In this document: positions 46,202-57,200 of the stretch, in pieces | Layout of the letters: each line of letters begins with the position of its first letter | Position numbering within the stretch: position 1 is the stretch's first letter | Assembly: GCA_022885665.1 (NCBI GenBank) | Contig: JAGQDJ010000001.1 | Span: forward strand, 124,001 to 188,000 | Source of the DNA: Triops longicaudatus | Taxonomy: Eukaryota > Arthropoda > Branchiopoda > Notostraca > Triopsidae | DNA: 64,000 nt | Reading direction: 5' to 3' | Made by a program: the position numbers and the translations under genes | Notes under the pieces: generated by a model | Database searches by the model: none | Told to the model about the DNA's origin: nothing | What the model saw: the letters and a program-made list of their open reading frames with translations, nothing else

Positions 46202-49200
46202 ATGCTTGTTAAGAGGTTTTGCAGTGTTTTGCGTTTGAGCACACGAAACGTAAATACCTATACTTCTCCTGAGTCCCACGTTTATCAGAAATATTTGTCT
46301 CTTTTCCCTCCAAATTTGAGTTTCGCTTTTGCATATGGCTCAGGCGTTTTCCATCAGCAAGGTTCCTCATTGCAGGTAACATTTTTTTCCCGGTTTTCCT
46401 TAGTTTGAAGCTTGAGTTTGTTAAATTTCCATGCAACTATCCTTGTATGACGAAAGACAACTGTCTGCTTAGCCCAGGTTTGTAAAAGTCTGTTAAGCTA
46501 GCGTAGAAAGCTGAACAATGTCTTCCACCTTATATAACATGTTTGTCCAGTCAAACTTGCTTTGAAGCCTGCTTTTTAACTAAGTTTCAAACGTACAGGT
46601 GTGGTAAAATCTTGTAGACTTTCTTAAGGAAAATCTAGAAAAACACATCTGTTACTTCCGAAGTCTCACACCCTTTTTTACCGTAGTCCAGAAACTTGTT
46701 ATTTGAGGCGTGAAGTTCGACCAGGAAAAATATAACACTACCAGGTACTGGACGCGAAGGAACAGATTCTTTAATGTATAAAATATTTTCGGCTTGGTTG
46801 CCTTTTTCTCAGTATAGAAAAATCTTTTCGTTGATTTTCTTTTCCTGTCACAGAGAATAGTATTTTCCTTGACAAAAAAAATCCTTATTCTATGGTCTCT
46901 CTACCTTTCTCCGAAAGAGAAACAAAGTATGACCAAGCTTACATTTCTGTGTTTATATTTCAGGTAAACGTTTGTATAAGCAAGGTCAGTAGTGACCTTA
47001 CTTACTTCCGTGTAACATTGTAACCTTTATTCGCACGTGATTGTAAAAATGGCATCTCCGTCACACAATGAAGGTCGTTCTCTACCTTCAGTCCCTCGTG
47101 TACGACGACCTTTCAAGTCCCCGGTGACCTCAGGGATACGCAGTAATGAATCTAATACCCAGTCACATTCCACTGTCACCCCGCCAAATGTTGCAGCAAA
47201 AGCTGCGAACTTGGGTGAATCGTCTACCCCAAAAAAGTGGCGTGGTAGATTCAAGCCTCCAGCGCCTGCAAAATCGGATGTCGCTTCATCTTCTCCGGCT
47301 CGATCGCTGAAGAGAAGAAAAATCGAACCAACGGGAGATTTAAGTAAACTAGAAGCTCAAGAAAAAGCACTGGATGAAGAGATAGCTGGCTTGATGCGAG
47401 AAGGTCATCGCGTAGAAGATTTGCAGCTCTTTGTACAAGCCTTACATGATTATAATGAAATTAAAGATGCTGCTCAGGTTGTTTTAGGAAGATTGGCCGA
47501 GTTAGAAGAGTTGCCGTTACGGTATTTATATAAGCGTTATAATATGCCGGACACAGATTCGTAATAAAGTTTTCATGTCTTTTGTTTTGAATGTCAAGCT
47601 ATGTAACTGACCATACAAGCTCCACAAAAGATTTCCGTGGTTGTTTGTAAAGGGTTCCAAGTGTTCGCAGTCTGCCAGCTGCTCATAGCGAAAACAACTG
47701 AGTACAGTGTGAATACAACAAGCTCGGAAGTAAAAGATGTGTCGCAATAAAATTAAATAAAAGACAACCCGAAACGAGATTTCAGGAGGCAGCGCTTTTG
47801 TGTGTGAATTTATGTGTGGGGAACTTGTCACTTTCTCTCAGAAGTGATTCGAATGGAGACTCCGTAGGCGGTTTGATTCTAGAATAATACTCGGTGAGCG
47901 AAAGGGAGTTTTGACAGGCTTTTGTACTCGATAATTCCTGGACATATTTTATGAACTGTTGCTTGTGGAAACTTAGTTAGCGAGTCGTAACTTTCGCTGT
48001 TTGGGTGGCGGTGTTAGCGATTTTTAATTTATTTTCTTCCTTTACTCTAAACCACGTGCAAAAATTGTAAAGGTGTGGTTATGAGGACTTAACCATAGTT
48101 TCGTCGAGTCATAGTGCCCTTGACTTCAAACCTTGAAGGGTTTTGCTTTTCAGTTTTTATGTTTCAACTTTCTCGAGAGCTCAGCTAGTCTATTTCGTGT
48201 GCTTTAGTTCCTCGTCACCCTTTAAAGATAATTATGCGGCTAGCAGACATATACATACTAACGAAGTGCTGTTACTGAAGGGTTCAAGTGTGGGAATAAA
48301 AGAAGTACATATTTCACTTGTTGTATACATATACTATTATTTACAGTGGTTTATTTATTTCAAAAAATGAATATGCATTCCTATGGGAAACTCTGACAGT
48401 ATTCTCTTTGGAGTGTTTCATTGTTGTATTCTTAAAGGTTACATGCACTGAGCTGTTCGTTAATCTCTGAGTTCAAGGCCCTCTATTACATAGAATACAG
48501 TTGTAATGAATCAATGACGATCTACTTTAAAAATTATTTAAGCCGTCCTTGGCAGGCAGCAATTTCAATCATTCCGAATTTAAGAGGTCAAATGACGACT
48601 ATAATGACTGATTAAGTTACGTAACAGTAAGAGATGACCTATGAAAGTGACCACGCACTTGGACACATCGTCAAGCATATGACAAGACAGATTTATTGAG
48701 GAAGCACTGCACAGTTTACAAGTCGAAAAAGTACAGTCGAGATTGTCCTTTAACTTCACTTATATGTGCTCGGTCATGTGGCTTAGCAACGTTGTCAGTA
48801 TGTAGCGCATCACGTACTTAAAAAATTCCCCGTGTATCTTGGATTATGTATAAAAATATTTTATATCTATACATTTTATATGCATAAAAAGAAACATGAT
48901 ACTGATACAGACGGCTTCTATTTAAGAAGTATAGAGAAACTTACTGATTGTTTTTTTTTAAATGATGCATATCGCAGTCAAACGAAATCTATTACTGTTG
49001 TTCTTATGCGAATACAATAAGTGCAACTTTTACATAAAAAATTTAGCGAGCCTTCATAAATAACTGATCAGGAAGACGCCACTAGTGATAGATGGTATCT
49101 GTACGTCAACCTACAAATATTTTTAAACTAACGTAAATGCCGTATGATTACAGTATACTTTATTTCATGCATATTATGTATTTTAAGAATAATTATAATA

Positions 49201-50876
49201 ACACACCGTGTTATTTGTGTCTCAATTAAGGATAATCTTAACAAATGTGAAATGTCTACTTCCTGTAGTCATTACATTTATTTTTCGCGGTTTCCAACCG
49301 TACAGCAGCCCATAAAGGTTGTCCTGTCTTAACTTTATAAAATAACAATTTTGAAGTTGGGTTGTGCTTCGAACACCCTCCTGGGTACAGAGGTGAGGGG
49401 AACTATTGAGAAATTCTGCCAGCATAATGCAAGGGCAAAGCTGAGCAATTTCCGAAGGCCTACCTTGTAGCCTGAGTTAAGAACAAACATGCTCAGTTTT
49501 GCATATTGTGACGTTTATATGTCAGTTTTAAGTCATTTTTGGGGTCACAAACTTTCCTTTTCGTCTAGTGCTTGCCTACTAAACGTGTTACTCAAAAAAA
49601 TTATCCTTTTTTTATCAGGGTAAGGTAGTAGATTTGATGCTGGTCGTAGAGGATGCAGAAGCGTTTCACCAAGATAATTTGAAACGCAATGGACGCCATT
49701 ATCCACTTCCTCTTCGCTTCCTGGGTCCTAAAGCTGTTGCCCGCTTGCAAACTCGGTGGGGAGCTCGAGTGTACTTCAATACTCTAATTCCAGTTGATAA
49801 CGGGGTACGTAATTAAGGTTGCTTAATACCACAACGTATTTCTAATTCAATTTTAAAATTGACACTTGTTAGTTAATTAAATACGGGGTCATAACGAGGT
49901 CAGCGTTGGTAGCCGACTTGTTGGACTGGGACTGGTTATACACAAGTGGGCGTTTGCACAAACCCGTATTGGTTTTACAGTCTCCTTGGACATCCGACTT
50001 ACGAACGGCGTTGAAGAAAAACTTGCAGAGTGCATTGCATGCAGCACTTCTGCTCTTGCCGGAAACATTTCCCGAAGAGAAACTCTACAAAACTCTCACC
50101 GGCTTATCTTATGGGGGTAAGACGAAGTGAGCTTTCAGAGTCACAGTGGATGGGAGCTGGTCAGGAAGACCACGGTTAAAAGTTGACAGCAAGATGCGTG
50201 ACTTGTTTCTGGAGCACTGAAGTATAAATCATGTATCTCTATTTGGTAGGTGACTTTCGAATGGTGTTTGGGGAAGACAAGAATAAAGTCGATAAAATTG
50301 TCGGACCGCACTGGCAGCGCTTTAACCAGTTGTATTCGCCCTACTTTCCCTCGCTAGCTGACCGCCTGTTATATTATCCCACTGAGGGCTGCTTGGAGCA
50401 AGATACAAGTCCAGCCGCCCGACTCTTCCATCTTAATTTGCTTCCCAAAACGGTTCAAGTACGTGATAGTACACTTGAAATGTCAATCTAGGGAAAAAAC
50501 TGTAAATTTCGTATAGCGATTTTCTAACTGTTTCGTCTAATGTAGCAAGAACTAGTCAACGAGTGGAACAAAGATGGCAAGCACCATGACGTTGAAGATG
50601 TCTTGCGTGCCGCTGCGCATGACACGGATTGTCCGCAGTTGGTACAAAAAGGTAACACCGTTATCATTTTGTCCCATTTCGTTTCAGGTTTGTCTTAATT
50701 TATTGCGTTCATTTGCAGCATTGCAACGGATAGTTTGGCGCTCAAGTTGGTCGCAAAGCCTCAAAGGTATTATTACAGCCGGTCCAATGAAAGCCGTTCG
50801 TTATAGTGCACGGAAAGTGCGTAAAATGATTGAAAGCTTGAATGAAAAAGAAAAGCCGAAGATGATTGAGAAATGA
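46202..50876 (+). CDS. TAMM41: Mitochondrial phosphatidate cytidylyltransferase TAMM41
   Basis: Six exons (46202-46375, 49619-49804, 49873-50116, 50250-50458, 50546-50651, 50719-50876) give 358 residues. The basic start MLVKRFCSVLRLSTRNVN looks like a mitochondrial targeting sequence. Family segments are LSFAFAYGSGVFHQ (nucleotidyltransferase Gly-Ser motif), DLMLVVEDAEAFH, LIKYGVI, LYTSGRLHKPV, GLSYGGDFRMVFGEDKNKV and the C-terminal KGIITAGPMKAVRYSARKVRKM. The enzyme makes CDP-diacylglycerol from phosphatidic acid and CTP on the matrix side of the inner membrane, feeding cardiolipin synthesis. Intron 1 is 3.2 kb, unlike the 67-133 nt of the others, and contains the complete SWI5 ORF on the same strand. 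Confidence 0.95.
47049..47564 (+). CDS. SWI5: DNA repair protein SWI5 homologue, intronless
   Basis: A single open frame of 171 residues. The C-terminal half matches SWI5: a coiled coil (LEAQEKALDEEIAGLMREGH), then LQLFVQALHDYNEIKDAAQ and VLGRLAELEELP...LY. SWI5 pairs with SFR1 and stabilises RAD51 filaments in homologous recombination. The N-terminal half is disordered and basic, with two related motifs, RRPFKSP and GRFKPP, that may bind partners. The gene lies wholly inside TAMM41 intron 1 on the same strand and has no introns, so it may be a retrocopy that became the functional gene or an ancestral single-exon gene. The frame is clean, which argues against a pseudogene. Confidence 0.88.
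   Translation: MASPSHNEGRSLPSVPRVRRPFKSPVTSGIRSNESNTQSHSTVTPPNVAAKAANLGESSTPKKWRGRFKPPAPAKSDVASSSPARSLKRRKIEPTGDLSKLEAQEKALDEEIAGLMREGHRVEDLQLFVQALHDYNEIKDAAQVVLGRLAELEELPLRYLYKRYNMPDTDS
47563..47568 (+). terminator. SWI5 polyadenylation signal overlapping the stop codon
   Basis: AATAAA uses the last two bases of the TAA stop codon (TCGTAATAAAG). This implies a very short 3' untranslated region and separate termination inside the host intron. Confidence 0.6.
47570..49618. other. Rest of TAMM41 intron 1
   Basis: AT-rich intron sequence downstream of SWI5. No exon, RNA or recognisable transposon was seen. Confidence 0.45.
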
Positions 50877-51245
50877 ATTCAAGAGCCGACAGTTTTCAGA
50901 CGGCCTAGACTTTTACTGTAAACGATAATATTAATATACTGGCTCGTTTAGCCATAGAGGAGCTTACTCTTTGGATGCTTCGTTTTTTCCTTTCGGAGAT
51001 TTCTGAATGGCAAGCTTTCTATACCTTTGTAGCATTCGCCAGAATTAATGAAGTTATACATTTCAAGTCAGGTAGTACCGTAGTAACCCTCAAGATACAT
51101 AGATGATCCTTCGGACCAGGAAAATTGGCTGTATTTACAGTATTTATCAAAATTCTCATTCTTTGTTTCTGCACAAAAGCTGTCAGTATTCACAAGGTAC
51201 TGACTAATGTTATCAATGTGTAAAAATTGGGATTAGAAAAATCCG
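50877..51245. other. Convergent spacer between TAMM41 and the NLR
   Basis: A 369-nt shared 3' region of two converging genes. No canonical AATAAA is obvious on either strand. Confidence 0.45.
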
Positions 51246-54200
51246 TTAGTTCACGTAGTGCGCACTAAGAATGCCCAAGTTGAAAACGAAGGAGGAATGA
51301 GTGATATTATTACCCACCCAGACTGTTCCAGGCTGGTCACAATCACTTTCATCGGTTTCATCATGTTTAGGTTTCTCATCACGGCGAAACATGGAGATAA
51401 GAGCGCTGCAAAGTTTCTCGCGCCGCCTTACCAACCACGTCCCTTGCATGCCTCCCAAATCTTCACAAACGAGTTTCAGTCCCGTGGATAAACCCTCCAC
51501 CAGGGCTGCTTCGGCGTGCTGGCCTAGTAGTCGCGTATGGATTCGCAAACTTTCTTTCCCTTTCGGCCATTTGCTGCGCAAAACACAAGCAAACTGCAAG
51601 GCCTGCTGCTCATTAAGTTCCATGCCAATTAAGGAAATCTCTCTGAGCTGCGGTAAACCTTGTGCCATTGCTTTCAGAAAATGATGCGAATGATTTTCTT
51701 CGTTCTCCGAGGAACCGTTTCTTCGCAGCTTCTCTTGGCTGCTTTGTGCGGCGTTCACGCGGTACCGCACAAAATTAAGCTTTAAGTGTTTTAGCTGTTG
51801 ACATTTGCGCAATTCGTTGGTTACAAACGCCATAGTTTGCTCGGGTTTGCTCCAACAGAAGTGCCAACCTGACAAGTGGAGCTTGCGTAAGCTTTGGCCG
51901 AATTTTCGGCTGATGTAACGGAAAAGGTCGCGCGACGTTTCGTCGTTCAAACACTCGAGCTTTTCATGATCCGGCTTTTTGTCCAGGCGTAGGTCTCTCA
52001 GGTTTGTCATTTCATTTATTTGCTGCAAAAGATGCAAACCCCGAAGTGTTCGATTCGTTTCGCTCTGGACATTGACAGTCACAGTGGTGCCACTCAAAGC
52101 GAGTTTCTCGATAGAGGGCCATGGCCCTGCTTTGCCTAGTTTTCGTCCGTGAATGATTAGTCGTCCTTCGTTTGAATGAGTGGAATCGTCTAGTGATCGT
52201 TGGATAGGATTAACGGCTGGTAAAGATGCCAGTGCACTCGAGCTTATAACCAGTGCATCTTTGCCAAACCGGAGGTTCAAATCCTGGCTGCATCCCATCG
52301 AGACTAATTTGTTCGGCGTTTGACTAAAGTTCATTTTCACGTGTAAATGGCACTCGGAAAGATTTAGCTCTTTGATAGTGCACGCTTTCGAATTTAAATA
52401 GTTTTTGACCAGCGTTAAAAGTGATGTGTCCTGTTGGGAGAAAAAGTAAATCAGTAAGCTTAAATTGCCTAAATAATTCCTCATAACATTACAAGCGTGG
52501 AGTATCTCCTCAGTTTTTATCGTTGCACCGGGCTTTTCAAGTAGTAGACTAAGATTAAAGAAATGTTAGACATACAGAAATATTGAATGTGCACAAGCTT
52601 GACAGGTTCCAACGCGCTATGAAATGACCAACGAAAACATCGGTCTGCTATGCCAATTACATTTCTCATTACAGGTTCGTCATAGTTTTATTCTATTACA
52701 CTGTCTAGCGTTTTTCTTGGACATCTCCGATGTTACGTTTTTTCTTACTCCATATAAACGAATCGCAGCAGTCTATAGCTTTTCGACTACTTGGAGTAAG
52801 AGAAACGTCCTGCAAAACAGGACACCTAGTGCTCTTATGGCCGGATAACGCAGAAAAATATACAGGTTAGAGCGCAAAATTCGTTACATATTTCAGAATA
52901 TCTTTCAGATAGAAATGACATAGAGATTAAATTTACTGACAGTCGAAGAGATTTTCTTAAACTGTTGCGCTTGAAATTTGCAAATAAGCTACACAACTTT
53001 TACCTTTGGAAGGAAAAAATAACTTAAAAAATCAGGCCACGACAGAAGATTACGTGGAATGTCACTATTCTGAATATCTTGTCCATACATTTACGAGAGC
53101 AGGATCTGTGGACCTCCAGAGTAGCTGACAGTGCGCTAAATACCACGCTTCAGTAACTATAAAATGTGAGTCGTTGAGTTTGAAAAAGGGCATAGAGCGT
53201 ATAAGAGGTAAGTTCACAAAACCTTTCGGTATCAATCGACAATACCCATACATCTGGAAGTAATGAATTTCATAGTTATTTACCTGGACTGTAAACGACC
53301 AGCCAGCTAAAGAAAGTTGTTCGATTTTGTGATTCGGGTTAGTAAGTATACGGAAAAGGTGTTCAGTCTGCTTGGTGTCGAGCTGCAGTTTAAATGACGT
53401 TAGGTCAAGCCATGTCAGGCTTCGATTGAAAGGCAGGCTCTCAACGATTGCCAATGCCGACTCAACCCTGGTAACAAGAAATAACCGAATTAAACGTGAC
53501 ATCATGAGGAATTAGGAATGCAAATTTACTCTCTTATGTCGGCAATGCGTAAAGCCTTCAAGGTTACACTATCGGTTAAGGACTGCCCAAGGCAGACCAT
53601 GTCGGGCTCTTTAAGTAGGCAGTTGGTTAAATCCAAACGTTCTAAGCAACAACGAGGATCTCGTAGAGCAGAAAGCAGTGAATGAAAGCCACTAACGTGC
53701 GACTCGGGGACGCAAAATTTCCGCACAAGGGACAACTCCGGTTGCTCTGTGGAGTCTTCATAATGTGATATGCAAATTAGCAATTTTGTTTCTAGACTTT
53801 TGCTTTCATTACCTTGTTTAGACCGTAACGTATCTTTATAAAACTTACGGCCTCGTGTACTGGCCAGTTTAGGTGGCTTCTTTCGTTCGAGGGTCAACGT
53901 TGTCACTTTGATGGAAGAATCGGTTCGTAGCTCATTCCCAGGGAGGTTCAGTGCATCGAAGTTTGGGAGATCGTTTTCGTCATCCACTTCATAGTTGTCT
54001 GCTAATGGTCCACCCACTTCCAATTCTAGTGAAGACTCTGCAGGTGACATGGAAGAATGGGGACTAAGTGACATGGGAGCTTCTTCGGGATCTTCGCTGG
54101 AGGATAGTGACAGTGATGGTAAGGATGGGTGGAAGAGATTGTTTCTTTCAGTCTCTTCTATCTTCTTAGCTAATTGTTGTTTAATAGACGCCAAGCCGTC

Positions 54201-57200
54201 AATTCGCCGGCGTGCTGCAGTAATAAGCGATGGTACCCACTGAGTCATGTCTTCTGGCGAGCCCGAGGTAATTTTGTCAACAAGTGAGGGGAGTGGCTTG
54301 AAAAGATGTACTGACACTGCACGAAACAATGAAATTTCAGTTACACACTACCTTTATTAGGTCATGAGTCGAATTTGTTTAGTGTACCCGAAAATGTATC
54401 AATAATTTTCTTGTGCTAACTAGTTGTGAAATGTATTATATATCTAGTATATGAAACCATCCATAGTACTGTATCATATTTTCGTATTTAGACAGTTATC
54501 TTACGTCATCATAGAGTGTACCATCGCTGGTTAACTCTTTTTCAGATAGTACTGATCAAGCTTGCGTTTAAGATTACACTTCAGTTTGTAAACAATATGA
54601 TTTTAAGCATATTAAGTAACCAAGTACTTTTCCGCTATTCTAAGAGTAGACTATACTTAAAGAAAAACGAGACCTGAACTCAGTTTTAAACAAAACAAGA
54701 GGATGCTTGACGCATTTATGCTCGGTCGCCGTAGGCTGATACGCAAAATAAGTTTTTCGCGAACGTCACTCGGACCAGTGACGATATCTACGCTCGTGAC
54801 GAAGGGCTAGCGCGTGGAACGAAAAGAAAGACGGGATGTTAAACCGTGCGAGCACGTTGGATTACATTTCAATTCCAACGCCAAAATGTTAGCGACAGGT
54901 TTGTCATTTAGAATAAGAAACGACACCGTATTTTCCAGCTAATTAGTATTCCTGTCATCGACGCATGACTTTCGTCAAGTTTATGTCAAAAGGATTCAAA
55001 GAGTTGTATGGTACGGAAATTTGACCGATCACGCAAGGCTTCGCAAGTAGCATGTTGCGTACCTACTTTTCAGAAGCTACTCAACAGCGGGCAAATTACC
55101 CAAATTCGATCAAATTTGTTCTAATTTAGGAAAAAGCGTCCACCTCAAGAACAAATTACGTTTAATATGCCTCAAGATTTGGTTACGTGAAAATCTTTCT
55201 TCCAAATCACCGAAGTAATGAAATACTGTTTGTCTTACCTGCCAACTAGTTGCATACTTTCATACTTTAGTTCATACTTTAGTTTTATTTTATTTATTTT
55301 TTATGATTTTTTTCTCAAAGTTTTGCTTACATTGGGTAACGTGGGCGATTTTGAGCCATGAGTGAAAACTATGGAGACGGTTTATAAGTAGAAGAAAATT
55401 CTTCCTTACCTTTTAGTTGGTCTAAATTTTTGTTTTCTGTGAGTAAATTGGCCAAAGCTTGGTACCCATCGGGTCCGCAACTCAGTTTCGTTAAACTTAA
55501 ATTTGTGAGTGACGGCAAGTTGGTCATAGCGTTGCAAAGTGTCTGCAGCTGCATGTTATTCAAGTCCAATGCAATCGCCACACTCGTTAACCTCGGGATC
55601 CGGAACTGCAAAAACGTATTGGCCATGGCTTCGACCAGAGCTTGAGAATACGTATCCCCAGCTAGATCAATGGCGAAGTGCACCAAGCCGTTTTTCTGTA
55701 ACACTTGTGACGTACAGTTTGCCATGGTGGCGATTTCTGTATCTCCCATCTGCAAACCCAGTGATGACGTCACAACTATAGCAGTCACGGAATGATTGCG
55801 ATGCAGTGCAGTTAAGAAGGCATCGAAGTCCAAAGACTCCAATGGCGGTTGGGGTACCCACTGGAGTCTCACTGATCTGATAATGCAATCTTCCAGGGCC
55901 AAAATCCCAGCCCAGGCTTCCAGTTCGAGTTGGTTGGTCTGGACGAGAACAAAATCTTCGCTAAGGACACTAGACAGTGCTTTTACGTTATCCGGCGTAT
56001 AGCCACACTCATGCAAAAGGTCGTACAAAATGTACTCCTTTAAGTTGAATTCCGGTAAGAGCTTAATAACTATGTGGGCCTGGTCACCCAACAGGCCAAC
56101 GAGGAACTTGAGGACAAGACGTAACACTTCGTGTCGAACCGAGTGCAATGTTAGTAATTCGCTACTAAAACGTTCCGTGTTCTTAGACTGGAGTAGGAAG
56201 TACAGGTACCTCGCGGCTAGAAACTCGGAGAATGTTTTGTGCAAGAGTTGGTAGCATTCGTCTTTTTGGATTCGTGTACTGGATTGCAAGGTGCAACTCG
56301 GCACCAAGAGGCCGAGTTTGAGGAGTGTTTCGGTGGAGCCATGCAAAGCACGGTTTAACTCCTCGGACGTGAAGGTGACCGTATCCCGAGCTAAGCTGTG
56401 GAGACAGAGCTCCCCAAAATCATTCAGCGCTCTCTCGCTTTCCTTTTCGCTGCTACCGTGGCGTTTATTACTGTGCCGGATTAGGCATCGAAACAGCTGG
56501 TAGTAAACGTCCGTTACTCGGTTGAGAAGCGTGTCGCCATTGTCGTCGAAGAGGACGCAAAGCAGCAAACACGTCAGAGGACAAGAAGCTAAATGGTGAC
56601 AGGTAGATCGTGACCCAAATACGAAGTCCAATAGGCGAGTGGCGCATTGGGGTTTCTTATGCATTTGGAAGTACTTCCGTACGAATTGTTCAGTTTGTTC
56701 TTGGCTGAAACCACGAACCGCAATGCGGCGCGAACAGGCGCTCAGCACGCTGTTGTCACTCGAAACCGGACGGGAAGTGACGATAACATTGGCCTGAGGT
56801 AGAGAATCGCATGTTAGGAAAATACAACTTATTTTTCGGTTTTACCCGTAAAGAAGAGATTGGTTGATAAGGAATATTAGAAAGCGAGAATAAATTTATT
56901 ATAAATAGCACGTTGAACATTAGTAAATTCTGTTGGAAACGATAGCAAAAATCACGCCCAAAATATTATTCTCTGTAGAATTTCCGTATTGTTAACGTAA
57001 CATTATGTGTGTGTTGAGTACAAAAAGCCCATTGGCAGGTGGAGGAGAGTAAAAAGCAAAAAGATGGTCGTCGCATTAAACCGGCTGAAGTGTGGACACG
57101 GGAAGATCGGTACATGGCTACATTTACGGAAACTTCAGTTGGATCATCACGACTTGTCAGAAACATTTCTGAAGTTTATGGAAGTGCAATTTACTTGAAG

